Assembly: GCF_901709675.1 (NCBI RefSeq)
Contig: NC_051100.1
Span: 9,334,786-9,398,785 of the forward strand
Source of the DNA: Syngnathus acus
Lineage: Eukaryota > Chordata > Actinopteri > Syngnathiformes > Syngnathidae
Direction of reading: 5' to 3'
Length of the DNA stretch: 64,000 bases
A program made the position numbers and the translations under genes. Numbering within the stretch: position 1 is the first letter of the stretch; every line of letters begins with the position of its first letter. Of this stretch, positions 1-12,524 are shown in pieces. The notes below the pieces were generated by a model. It ran no database searches. It had not been told where the DNA came from and worked only from the letters and a program-made list of their open reading frames with translations.

Positions 1-2915
1 TACAAAGGGCCTATTCACATCATACTGCCGTGCCAGAGGTATGTTTTAAAACTATTACAATTGTGAGCAATGAAACAACCAGATGAAAATAATCGGAATG
101 CTCCTTTTTACTGTCACCCTTTTTCGCAAACTTGCCTTTATAGTACCCTTGTGTGGTTTCGTTTTCTTTTGCACAACTCATTTCGTTTCCCCATTCTTGT
201 TCGCCACCTTAGCCATGCACATGCTGCAGTACATAAAAAACCACTACTATTACTACCATCATAATATATTGTGGTGGCACATGTCAAAATGCCTCAAATG
301 TCACAGGGAATTGAAAGATTTCACTGTAAAATATTTGTAAATGAATCTGTGCACAGTCGCATTTAATGAGAAGAACGCCGGCATTTATTTTAGGATAAAT
401 TGATCTGTACTAACCCACTACAATTTATGTTTAAAAATGTGAACATGTTAAGGATTACACTCAAAGTTTTTAAGGTTTAACACAATGGACATATCAGGAG
501 AGCATCTTTCAATAGTTCCCTGCTGCTGAGTTAGTGGCGCAAACCGAATTACGTGGCATTAGTCTCTTTTGCAATTATGCCTTCACTGTCTTTGCCGGCC
601 TGTCTTTCTTGCTTGCTTGTATTACACCACCCTTAATAGCACCAAACTGATCAGCACTCCCCGGAGGCACTCTCCGTTAGCCAAGTGTCGAACGCCTCTT
701 TTCTCAACACCCCTCTCATGCCTGAGAGCAGTGAAGAAGCACCTTGATGATATCACTGATATTGAGTTTCAGAGAAGTCATCGCTCACCATTTGTGGGAC
801 TAGTAGAGCAGGTGGTTGAAGGGGGTAAAACTGTGCTGATAAGAATCTCTTCCCTCTTTGTCTCGGAGTGGTGACCTGCACCGCTGGGTCAAAATCCTGA
901 CAAGCTAACTGCTATAGAGGTGTTGAGAAATTGAAGGATGATGTCAAATGGGCTATAGAGTTACTATGATGTGGTCGGTTGGACCGCATATTTGCTTAAT
1001 TGCCTGAGGCCTTAAAAAAAAGGTGATCAGAGGGGATACCGTGATCTCTTCTTTCTCCAACCGAGACCTGCTTCAAACCAAAGTGACATGACTTCTTGTC
1101 CTGTTACACCTGTCTGTGCAACAAACCATAGGTGGTGAATAGTCATACTAAAGTATAGCAGCAAAATATTATGGAATTTGTATGTAAACAAGAATGTTGA
1201 TATGCGTTCAAAAATAAACCCAAATTGGGTCAAAAAATAATCCAAGAAACTTTGTTGTTCTGTGGCTTGTTCATTTGACTACTTTTTGGGTTATTTATTG
1301 ATTTATATTTATTTTGGCTTGGGTTATCTTTAACCCAAACTGCTTTTAGAGTGTGAATTGCAAATAGAATTGCTAAAAAAGAATATTACTTTATTGCAAG
1401 CCATATCTTGAGAAACTCTTAATTGTTCAGCTCATTAGGAATACCAACTATTCTATAAATAAATGTGTAGCGGTGTTCATATTAGCAACAATGTTGGAAC
1501 AACTAAAAGGCCATTTTTTTTGTCCAACGATTGAAGCACCAGAGCACTCCACATACTTTTTGTCGTGTTGGCTAATTATATACAGAAAAAGCTTAAAGGT
1601 TTCTCTCCCACTTTGATGTGCATCCTTTTTGGGCCATGAAAGAAAGTTGGGAAATGTGCAATGATAAACACCCATAAACATGTGTCTAATTTTACTTAGA
1701 GGCTATTAGTGTGTCATCTTGAGAGGTGCTTTCACTCTCTCTCAGTGAGACTCTTCTCATGTATAAAACATGCAGGTTACACTGAGAGGTAGCCATAAAC
1801 CGCCAGTTTGCTCATTTAGCAAAATATCCAGGGAGTTCAGTTATCAGGTGTTCATTTTCCACTGACTGGCCTCTTGCTGCTGTCTCGGCAGGGGGGCACG
1901 CTACTTTGCAGTCGTGAATGAGGAAAAGAAATTGGTGAAATTTTCTCTTGCAGTAAATTGATTTTCATTCTGTCTATTCCGTTATACACAAAGCAATGAC
2001 AAAGCATTTCATTACTGCCCGGATGCTCGACATTGAATGGTCTTTTTCACATTTTGTTCAAGTTTTGTGGAAAGTTCTGACAAAATAAATAATAAAAAAC
2101 AGTTTTCTGTAGTTAATGAAAGATTAAAAAACAAAATTAAGCATTGATGATTATTGATGGGTATTTTTGACGATACCATGTGATTGAATACAGCGTTGAC
2201 TGAAGCAGTTTGTTTCTGATGAGCATGAATCAAGAACCTCTGGTGTTCTTTGGAGAACATTTTTATGGACATCCCAGTCTATAAAATAGGAAACCAACTA
2301 AGATAAGATATCCACTGCAGTCTAGTGTATTTTTAAATCAACAAAACTGCCCAGCCACCGGGTAACAGCAGCGGCTTGAGAGTAGACATGTACTGCCTGA
2401 TTATCTGGGGAACATGGGAAATTACATCTGGTGATACACAACACACTCATCCGACTCCCTTGCCTGTCGTAACTTCCTCCAATCTCTAGCTCTTCATCTT
2501 CTCTTCCTCACCTGGAAGCTTTCAGAGGATGCCTATAAATATAACAGTCACTGCATTGTATTTGGCCTATGACAAAAAAAAGAAAAAAAAAAAGATTGCA
2601 ATCATAACTTTGGTCAACTTCCCCAAATTAGATTCTGACAGAAACCTGCTTCAGGCAGTAAGACAATGATGGATGTTATCTCCAAGGCTCATATAAAAAT
2701 AATGGTAGCTACTAACTATTTACAACAACAGACTTTAGCCACTTGAGATATAATTAGCTTCACAATCAGCCAGAACATAAAGCGGTGACCTAGATACAGC
2801 TTACAGTGATTGCACCGCTAAACAGAGATAGGGAGAGAAGCTGAATTTTTCACTCAAAGGATAAAGTTACTTTAGAATATGACTCAAGTAAAAGCAACAA
2901 GTAGTATGATTAGAG

Positions 2916-3242
2916 CACAGGTGTCAAACCCAAGGCCCGGGGGTCAGATACGGCCCGCGAAGACAAATCGTGCATCAAATTCGTGTGTCATTACTAGAAT
3001 TGCAAATTGTCTTCACTTTATATCTTTTTTTTTTTTTAATATTTGACCAGTTTTTCCTCGTCTGATTTGAAAACGAGTTATTTGTCAGTTTGTTTTGTAG
3101 CTTTTACTGTATATAATATGAGGTGCGCATACATTTATTTGGGTTGACGGTCATAATGGCCCTCCGAAAGAAGCTATGACTACAATGCGGCCCGCGGGAC
3201 AAAAAAAAAAAAAAAAAGAAAAAAATGAGTTTGACACCCCTG
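2916..3242 (+). mobile_element. hAT-type MITE with exact 8-bp target-site duplication
   Basis: 327-bp non-autonomous DNA transposon. Its ends form terminal inverted repeats of the type CAGGGGTGTCAAAC; the left end reads CACAGGTGTCAAAC and the right end GTTTGACACCCCTG. The octamer GATTAGAG flanks both sides (2,908-2,915 and 3,243-3,250), as expected for hAT insertion. The interior has CG-rich blocks (GGCCCG..., CGGCCCGC) and no ORF. A second copy of the same family lies inverted at 48,159-48,484. Confidence 0.9.
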
Positions 3243-6200
3243 GATTAGAGTAAGTACTCAGGCACTGAGTAAAATCAGAATTTTTATTTTATTACTCTTA
3301 ATCAAAGTATGAACACTTAAAAAAAACGTAAACGTATGCTGCATTGAGATTACTCTGACACGATCATAAGGGTAGTTAAGTAATGTAAATGGAGTTTGTT
3401 ACTTTATTCAGGCCATCTTTTACGCCATCCATCTTCTCATGGTTCCGAGAGATTTTTTGTTTTGTTTTACCAGCTTATTCAAACCTCACTGACCGCATTG
3501 GGAATTCTGATCCATCACAAAGGCTGTGTAGTCTTTGACTTATTGGAAACCTTAATCTACTTTGTTTGCTCATGGACGGGGACGGAGATTCTATTAGAGA
3601 GAGATTAAATTGTTTCCATGGCCAGCTGAGGCATCAAAGGCCAACCAAATTGCAACCTCTGAGTTGAGTGGGTTTCTCTTAAGTCACTTATTTGTCAGTT
3701 TAATCATGCTAATGGCAGAAGCCATCATCTTATTATGGTGCCACAGCTGAGTGAGGTTAAACAAAATGTAGGTTGTTGGAGGTAGCACAATCTCCAAGTC
3801 AAGTATCACTGCTGTCTGTGTGTACATGACAACAAATCATCAGCTTGTCTATAGCTACTCTTGAAGCAAACCTTTGAACCCTTTTGCATTAACGAGTGCA
3901 TTTTTGAAATGCGTCTAGACTTATTGAAAATTCCTGGCTGTCATGTGTTATGCAAATGACATCTTGTCAAACTAAAATTGGGTTGGCTGTCTGGGGAATT
4001 TTATAGAATGTAAATCAAGGATGGGTAACTTAAATGATGGAAGGGGCCAAGAAATGTTAGTGCTATGGGGGGGCACATAGGACCACACACTTCCTAACAC
4101 AAAAATATAATTTTAAATGTGTACAAAACGTGACTTTTTTTATTGAATCAATGTATATCATAATATATTAATTTTTTCATAATTTGTCAATGAATGTATA
4201 AAAGATCCAGCCTTCGACAAAGGGTTTGAATAGTAAAAAAAAAAAACAGAGTTGTGAGCAAATTCAATATTGGATAGATTGATCTTTTTTCATTATCAGG
4301 ATGCAACTCAGAGTGTGACATGCCTATTCCTGCAGTAAATCACGCCCAGTATCTGTAAATTCTTAGCATGCAAGCCAAAGTCAGGCCAGCACTACACTAC
4401 GTAAACACCACTTGCAATCGAATCATGCATTACCTGCTTAAAGAAAAACATCTCAATGCAGTTACTGAGATCATTTTTCCATAAGAGTAAATGATAGTGC
4501 TCTTTAGTAGCCATTAGTCACTAAAAAATACTGACTTAGCAGGAAGATCACTCAGAATTAAGTCAATCAAGCCTAATAGAGTCGTATCTTCTGGACCTTT
4601 CTCAGACATGGCCCTGTTCATCATAGCCGAGAGAACATTGACGTGTTTCTCATTCCACAGAAGGAAGCACTTTATCTATAATGACTCCACATTCCCTAAG
4701 CTCTACAGTAACCACACAATCACTTGTGTCAACAGAGGAAAATCCATTTCATCAGGATGCCCAGTCACTGCTTAGCATCCATGAGGACAACTGTGCAGCC
4801 AATATGACCCGGAGAGCTGTTGGTGATTATTGGCTTTCGTTGCATTTGCAGGGGGTGGGTTTTAGATGGAGAATGTTCAATTAAAAGGTCACCTCATCAC
4901 AAATGTATTGCGTCACCGCAGCAGGGACAAACGAACAAAATACTGGAATACTGGAATTTTCAAAATATTCAATATTCAATAACTGAAGCATCATATCATA
5001 ATTTAAATTAATCAGTGCATGTCTACATACAGTAACCTTAAAGAAAAGTCAGCAGTCACTGCAATCTTTACTCAAATCTATTCATACATTTATTCTAATT
5101 TCAAAACCATACAGTGACAATCTGATGCATTTATTTTATTTAATGACAATTAGACAATCATTACACTCATTGATGCATGAAGAAACTTGCCAATTAGCTT
5201 TTCCACAATTTACAACCCGAAGGAAAAAAAGATTATGCCACCTTGAAATGCACTTAATATACTTTTTTCAACGGATTCATTCACAGGAACGTAGCAGGTA
5301 TAAAAAAAAAATAATAAAAAAAACACGATACACAATTTCAGACACGTTATATCCAGACAATGAGATGGCAGTCAGATAAGAAACATCAGACCTTTTTCCT
5401 CAGTCTTGCTTCAATAAGTTCACCTAACATGCCTCCATACTCATCTCAGAGAAGAATGCAATATTTTATCTGCATAACTACAGATCGATTCAATGGTATG
5501 TCGGGGTGATGGGGTCGCTATCAGGGTGTCACTTTTTATCCAGATATTTAGCATAAAATGATGTGTGGAGTGAAAATTGGAACTACTTCTCAGGTTGGTT
5601 TAATAAAATATGCACCATCTCAGTATTGGCTATTTCTTAGCCTGCTAAACATAAACAGGAGCTGACATTTTAAAAGATCTTCAATTTTCTATTTACCGCC
5701 TAAAACACTTCTAAAAGGAACAACGAGAGAAAGCAGAAAAGGAGAATTGATACAGCTGTGCCTAAGAACCATCTCAGCCACCCTTTGATAAACCAGGTCT
5801 TCCGTTGGACAAGTCAGTGAAAGCTGGGACCACAGTGACCCCTTCAGGCACCTGAGTGAACACCATTTCAAGTCACTGCTCCTGCACAATTGGAGGGATG
5901 TACAGGTCACAGATGGTCACATCCACCAAGCCCCTTCGAACAGTGCATGCATAATGCATGTATCATAATAAAAATTGTGTTTAATGGCTTTGAACTTTCT
6001 GCCCACCGGGTTCTGCCTAAAAACTGCAAAACCACTCGGCAACCGTTGTGACTGGTGCGGAGACAGGTACTGTCACATCACCTCTGGAAGATGGGAAATT
6101 ACATCTTGTGATAAACAGCACACAAGATTCCCTCCGCGTCATGAATTCCTCCAATCATTTTCTCAATTGTTTCTGTCAAGATAGAGTTTGAACAAATATG

Positions 6201-6922
6201 ACATTTTCCTCCCGAACCCACCCTATAATATCATTCTTTGTCTCTGCTAAACTGCATCAACCCTGATTATCTTTACTACAGCATTGATTGAGCATCTGTA
6301 AAAGAAGCAGTTGCCTATTAAAACGTATCCTTTCCTGTGCACATCACAACGGCAAACAAAGAGTATGTGAATCCCTCCTGAAGATAAAGACTGATGTGAA
6401 CGGCTCAGATTGCAAGGAAGAACAAGATACTAGTTGCAAAGATTACAAAACATAGCAGATGGCAGACTTCACAGAGTATGCAAAAGAATTAAGGTTACAA
6501 AGTTAGGCCATTTCATTTTACTGTGGAGTTTGTATTCTCTTATCACAAAGCTGAAACTGATCTGAGGCAGTTTAGATGCGCTTTGTTTGGATACTTCAGA
6601 CACTCGGCATAACTTGTGCAATTTAAACTTAAAAATCTGCATGCTCTTTTAACGTGGTTTGGTCGTTATTGGCTAAATTCTTAAGAGGAGAAAACAGCAG
6701 CTGGTGTGTTACCCATGATCACATTTCCAAGTAGATAGAGGAGGAAGCCCTGATTGGACAGTGTATCTGTATTGTGATCTCTCAGCACTGACACGATTAA
6801 CTGAACCTAGAACAGGACCCGATGCAGTACTCCACCAGGGTCATTTCACTGTTCAGCAGAGCAGCAAGTTCTGTGAAGGCAGAGGCATGACCTTCTATTA
6901 TTGTGTGACACAAATGTGTATC

Positions 6923-6923
6923 T

Positions 6924-6954
<31 letters not shown>

Positions 6955-6959
6955 GGGGG
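6923..6959 (+). repeat. (GT)n followed by a 22-base poly-G run
   Basis: Simple repeat: alternating GT dinucleotides run straight into 22 consecutive G, then a C. Runs like this are length-variable and prone to sequencing error. Confidence 0.95.
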
Positions 6960-7004
6960 CGCTTCAACTTGGAGCCTCATGCATGACTCACATTTTGAAT
7001 TTTA

Positions 7005-7182
7005 TTTCGTGAAATTGCAGTGACAGCCACATTAAAACACTTGTACACCAACTACTAGTTCCCAGTTAATCACAGAAAACCAATACTTTATCTAATTTTG
7101 TTTTTCGTGAAATTGCAGTGACAGCCGCATTAAAACACTTGTACACCAACTACTAGTTCCCAGTTAATCACAGAAAACCAAT
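7005..7182 (+). repeat. 98-bp direct tandem duplication
   Basis: A unit starting TTTCGTGAAATTGCAG at 7,005 begins again at 7,103. The second copy follows the first for about 80 bp with a single visible substitution (CCACATT versus CCGCATT) and stops after GAAAACCAAT. The near identity indicates a recent local duplication. Confidence 0.93.
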
Positions 7183-10100
7183 CCTATGACGTACACAGGT
7201 GTCACTTGTACGTATTGGTCCAAATTACAGCTTGAAAAGGTAGGCAAAATCCCTGTCCCCTAATCGGGTTGACTCTCTGTGCAATAAGGACATCTTCTTT
7301 CCACCTCCGGTAATGCACCAAAATTATAGAATACAGAAGGGGAGGAAAAAAAACTTCTAGACAGTGGAGTCAGTCCATAGTGTGACCACAGACACTGCAG
7401 CCTAATATTGTCCAAAGACTTTCACCATGTAGGCGGCTACGGAAGAGCCGCCAGCCCAACAGAATTAAGGGAGCATTAAAAACCCAATGGCTCCAATAAT
7501 TAAACTTTAACAGTGGACATAAAGCAAACTGACACCCTCTAAAAGCTGTAGGCAACCACTAGAAAAGTGGGAGCACAAGGGCTCATAAAATTATTAACCT
7601 TTGTAATTCATTTTACACTGCTGTTTTGACTAAAAACTTCAATACATATATATGACTACAGAATATTTCTCAAGAGTTTCAGGAAAAACTGACTGCTGAA
7701 ATAAAAAAAAAATAGCATAGTTTAATTAATGCATTTAAATTAATTCATGAAAAAGGGTAAAAAAATGTCTGTCAGTATACCTTTCACAAAGAAAGGTCCA
7801 TCTGGCTGAACAATAATTTCTTTTTTTTTGGAATATCAGTCTTTCCACCACAAAACCAGCAGTAGCAAATCACACGCATCTACTCCAAGTTAAGGAAATT
7901 TAAGCATTTGTCAAGGGCCTATTAGGCATACAAATACATATCTTTGTGTAAACAACACAGACAACCATGATTCCGAATGCCATGTCACCAAGTCCTCAGG
8001 GTAGCTATTTACATAAAAGATTACATTTATTGGTCAGCCAACAGAGCAGTCTGCTATTCCCATCTATTATTTCAGCATACATTATACACCACTCATTTCA
8101 TTCAACATCAACACGACTTAACGTAATGGCTGCGTGTGTGTACGGATCATTGGCAAACAGTGAATAAGGAGGTTAAGAAAATACTATTACAACAGGGATG
8201 TCAAACCAGCAAAAAAAAAGTTTTTTTCCAAAATGAACTAATTAATCTTCACTCAAACGAATTTGATTTGGTATAATCATATCATTCGTAAAAGGTCTCT
8301 ATGCAAGGTTAATTTAATAGGCTTGTACATTTACATAGGTCAGGTGATCACTCATGAAGTGGGTTGAAAAGCAAGTGTGGAAAGCATCATTAATAAATAA
8401 AAAACTAAAAAAAAAGGTTTTTATGGCAAAAACATAGGAAAACTTCTGAATTTTTCCCATTGATCGCACCTGTTGCATAACATGTTCTGTATTCAACTGA
8501 AAGAAAAAAAAAAAAGACAAAAGAAATGCACTGCATTTCAAAAGGGAAGTTAAAATAACTAAGATAATTCCATTGCACAAACGTGCACACTGTTGAAACT
8601 GGGGATATGTTCAGAATTTGCCAATCACATTCCGACCAATGCTAAATCAGAGCACGCCTGCCAACATTTAAAGTGCCATTAAAAATCCAAGTCGGGTTTT
8701 CCAAACATTTTTGTAGTCACATCTGACAGCACAAGTCATGAGCTCTCATTGTTCAAAGATATCAGTCAGGTTACAAAAGAAGTTCCACATTTACCAGAGA
8801 ACACACTGAAGGCACTTTAAGTGGCAAAAATATGGAACAACAGTGTGATGGCGATCCAAACCCATATTACCACGACGCACTTCAAATCCAAACCATCGGG
8901 CTACTTCCTCCTATTTCCAAATATGGGAAAGCTTGTGCTACGTCCCTGCAGTTTGTCCCGAGGTGAACATCAAGAAAACCAAATACAGTGTGAAAAAGGC
9001 CTTTTTGGTACAATACAACCAGGGTTGAATGTTTTTTTAGCCTTATTTTCAAAGGTAAGTTTGACACAAACCACAATGTTGCTCAACAAAAGAGCATCTT
9101 TTCTACAGTGAAGCATTGTTTTCTTTCAGCCAAAAACGTGGGCCTTCATCAAGTGGGAGGTAACTATGAACAGTTCCAAAAATACCAAGACTACCACAAA
9201 ATCTTCAGACTCAATATAATGAAATGCCTACTACTAGAACATACGAAATTTATACAGGGTTGATCAGAGGCACTTAAAACGGGGTCAGGCGTGACAACAT
9301 CAGTTTGAATGAGAGTGCTTGTTTCTAAAGCCGGTCAGCTCTCCAGTTATAAGAGGGTGTGCACACTTCTGCAACTATCTCTATATTTTTACTATTCCTC
9401 TCAAATATATATATATATTTTTTTCCCTTGATGGAGTTGTACATGTTACAGGTGGAATTACTAATGGAAGGAGTTTTAAAATTAGTTACTTGGTTTCATT
9501 TTGTTTCTTTTTATTGCACAAAAACCTGAACGATTCATGAGTCAAATAGGTTTTAGGAATTATTATGGCCAACAAAATTAAGTAAAAATATGTCATGGAT
9601 TTTCAAAAGTTACTTGAAGTTCAAAGCGGAAGAAGGTATTTTTCTGTTCAAAATAACTCACTTGTGTATGTAGATGATAAACTAAAAGAACACTTTCATT
9701 AAAATTTTCCTAAAAATAAATAAATGATAAATTTGAGTCTGTTTTTGTAAACAAAGTCAGAATAAGCAGTTCAGAAAACATGTGGATAGTTTGTTAACAT
9801 TTTCCTTGACACTCTTAAATTAAAACAAACATAAAACACCAAATTATTGTTATTTCTCTTTTAAAATCATACTATGACTCAGTGGACCTCAAATAAGGCT
9901 GTATGCAGGAGATATTGAATGCTGTTACATAGCAACGTGTTTATATAAAAAAATAAAAAATAGAAAAAAAGCACAGGAATAGCAAGTCTGACACATCATG
10001 TAGGTTGTGAGCAGACAAACTTTAGAGCATTGCATAACATTAAGTCCAGTACTAAGTTAAAAACAAATCCAAAATGGGCTTTTTTTTTTTTCTTTTCTTA

Positions 10101-10761
10101 TTTGCCATTATCTAACTTCTGACTGCTAAGGTCATTCTCTCACAGTAAGAAATCCTGCCAAAGGCATACACTAAAGGTGTATGGTGTCCTAAGAAAAAGA
10201 ATGCTAATTTATATTCACTACAAACAAAAACTTCGGGTCAATTGCCCTTGTGATTAACGTTTCAAGATGAAATTTATGTTAAAATTAATCCGACCAATTC
10301 TTAATTTCGAATATAATCAATTACTGAATCAAACGCCTATTGTGAATTTCTCCTATTGAATTTGTTAGACAAGAGCAAATTGAAAAAAGTACCGAAACAG
10401 TGAAAAGTTGAACATGTGCATTGGAAGACTTAAACAAGGTCAAAGTTAATTCCCCTCTAAAAGTTATTGTGCACTTTAGGTTATCCTGAAATCCAAATAA
10501 ATTTTGAGTAGTGCAGTAAACCACCACATACCTCGTCAACCACCTCGCCTACTCGCTGTTGTGCTTAGGTCAATATAGTAATATTTCTTTGCCACTACCT
10601 CGAGGCAAATTGGTGCAAAGGAACTGTATGTAAAAATGAGTTGAGAATTCTTAACTTGGACAAAAGTTTAAAGAATACGGTAGCTGCAGCATGTTGATAA
10701 ATAATGCATCTTAAGGCATGGAAGCTCACTAACAACCGGGGTCAACGGTCAGAGTACTTAC

Positions 10762-10875
10762 CAGCATTGACAATTGCATCCACCTCCAGGACAGTAATGT
10801 CACCTTGATAGAGAGATACTTTGTCATTCAGGCCGCCTCCACCTGTCAAAAGCTTCCCATCTTCTTTTCTATCAG
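10762..10875 (-). CDS. macrod2: MACROD2 coding exon 2, start of macro domain
   Basis: Acceptor CATTTAG and donor GTAAGT bound a 114-nt phase 1-1 exon. It encodes a glycine-rich linker (LLTGGGGLND), then KVSLYQGDITVLEVDAIVNA, the first beta strand and Asn-Ala motif of a macro domain. Confidence 0.9.
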
Positions 10876-12457
10876 CTAAATGAAAATAGACATAATCATC
10901 TCACCACGATATATTAGGATGACTTCTGGTGCATGCACAAATTTCAATTATGCAATACAGTGTGTTTTTAAATATGAAATCAAGTGTACAGTTTTGTGTG
11001 GCATTTACTATGAAGCATTGTTAGTCACATTGACTTTGAAAAAACTGTCACACGGGACAATGTGCAATTTGACCACAATTAATAATAAGCAGTGAAGAAA
11101 CTCGACAAGTTCGTGGGTGCCTATATGCTACTACTTTCCACAGCGGGCATTTTGAAGCCGTTGTAATATTTGGGTGAGTGTTATACTTAAAAAAACGGAG
11201 TAAAATGTGTTTATATTGTTTGTAGATGATTTTTTTTTTTTTACCCCCTCTTTCAGAACACTAACTTGAATGTTCTCCGACTGTATATAAAGGGTGATCC
11301 ACATTGCTGTGGTCATTAATCAAAAAAGTAATAGCATGTTTGGTCTAATTGTCTTCCTCACGGCCTGTTTATTGGCAAGTACTGTAATGCAAAGTGTGTT
11401 GCCGGAATTCGAGCAGCATTAGTGTCTTCTCTTACAGTAGTTTTCTTCTCTCCAGGTTGGAATCTTGTCCAGACTTATATAATCTTGACAACGATAGCCC
11501 TCCTTACGTCTCTCATCACGGTCCATGCGGAGAAGTCTCTCTGTTAAAAAGAAACAGTATTACTATCAGACTGTAAAACTGCGGAACTTGTAAGGACTAT
11601 ATACTGTCTTGTGATATCCCTGCTTATCATCCTTTTATTTTAAACACTGCTTGTCTTCTTTAGTTTACCTGTAACCTGGAGCCTATTGTAGTAGCTGACT
11701 TTAGGTGAGAGGTAAGGTACACCCTGGATTGGTCAGGGGATGTAAAACAAACCAACCATATGAAATCCCAGTCACACCTATAGACACTTCAGACGCTTTA
11801 ATTAGTAACCTGTTTTTGGAATAAAAAGACTCGTGAGATAAAATGCACACAGAGGCAGAACATGCAAAACCTCTACAGCAGGTTTATGGGCCTATGAACC
11901 CAGAACTGAGAGACAAAAACATTCTAACCACAAGGTGACCATGCCGCCTCTTTTTATTTTTCAGTGATGAAATGTGTTTAAAATTATATACAGGACTATA
12001 CTCCAACTATAGTCTTTATTGTTTCTAACATTATTTTTTACTTTATTTTCATTTAGTTTTCATAATATTTTGTAATAGGATACATCAAAGTAAAAGTATA
12101 AATCAGCATGCTATGCACTAAGGAAGAGATATATTGCTTGGCAAATTATAATATTGCCCCTGAGCAGTTCAAGGGCACTTCAAAGGGGCTCAGGAGGAAA
12201 CTAATAGACCTGATAACCAGTCCGAATTTCCATATTTTTGTTTTCTATTTGCCTTTATAATGTTTTATTTTCCTCTTATTCCATTGCCCTATCCCTACAA
12301 CTACTACATATAGGCGAAGGATATACCGAACGATTATTTTAATAACTGATTAACCTGTCAAATATTTATGGTGGCCCTGAAGTGCAAATCACACAAAAAA
12401 AAGCAAACAAAAAAAAGCAAAAAGAAAAATTACAAATGATGATATCTATCTATCTAC

Positions 12458-12524
<67 letters not shown>

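Larger units (their letters stand above)
1..10761 (-). other. MACROD2 intron 2 (part)
   Basis: About 10.8 kb with no recognisable exon on either strand. It is AT-rich and holds a hAT MITE (2,916-3,242), two diverged copies of an unnamed dispersed repeat (about 2,390-2,500 and 6,090-6,170), a GT/poly-G tract (6,923-6,959) and a 98-bp tandem duplication (7,005-7,182). MACROD2 introns are very large in other vertebrates, which fits. Confidence 0.7.
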
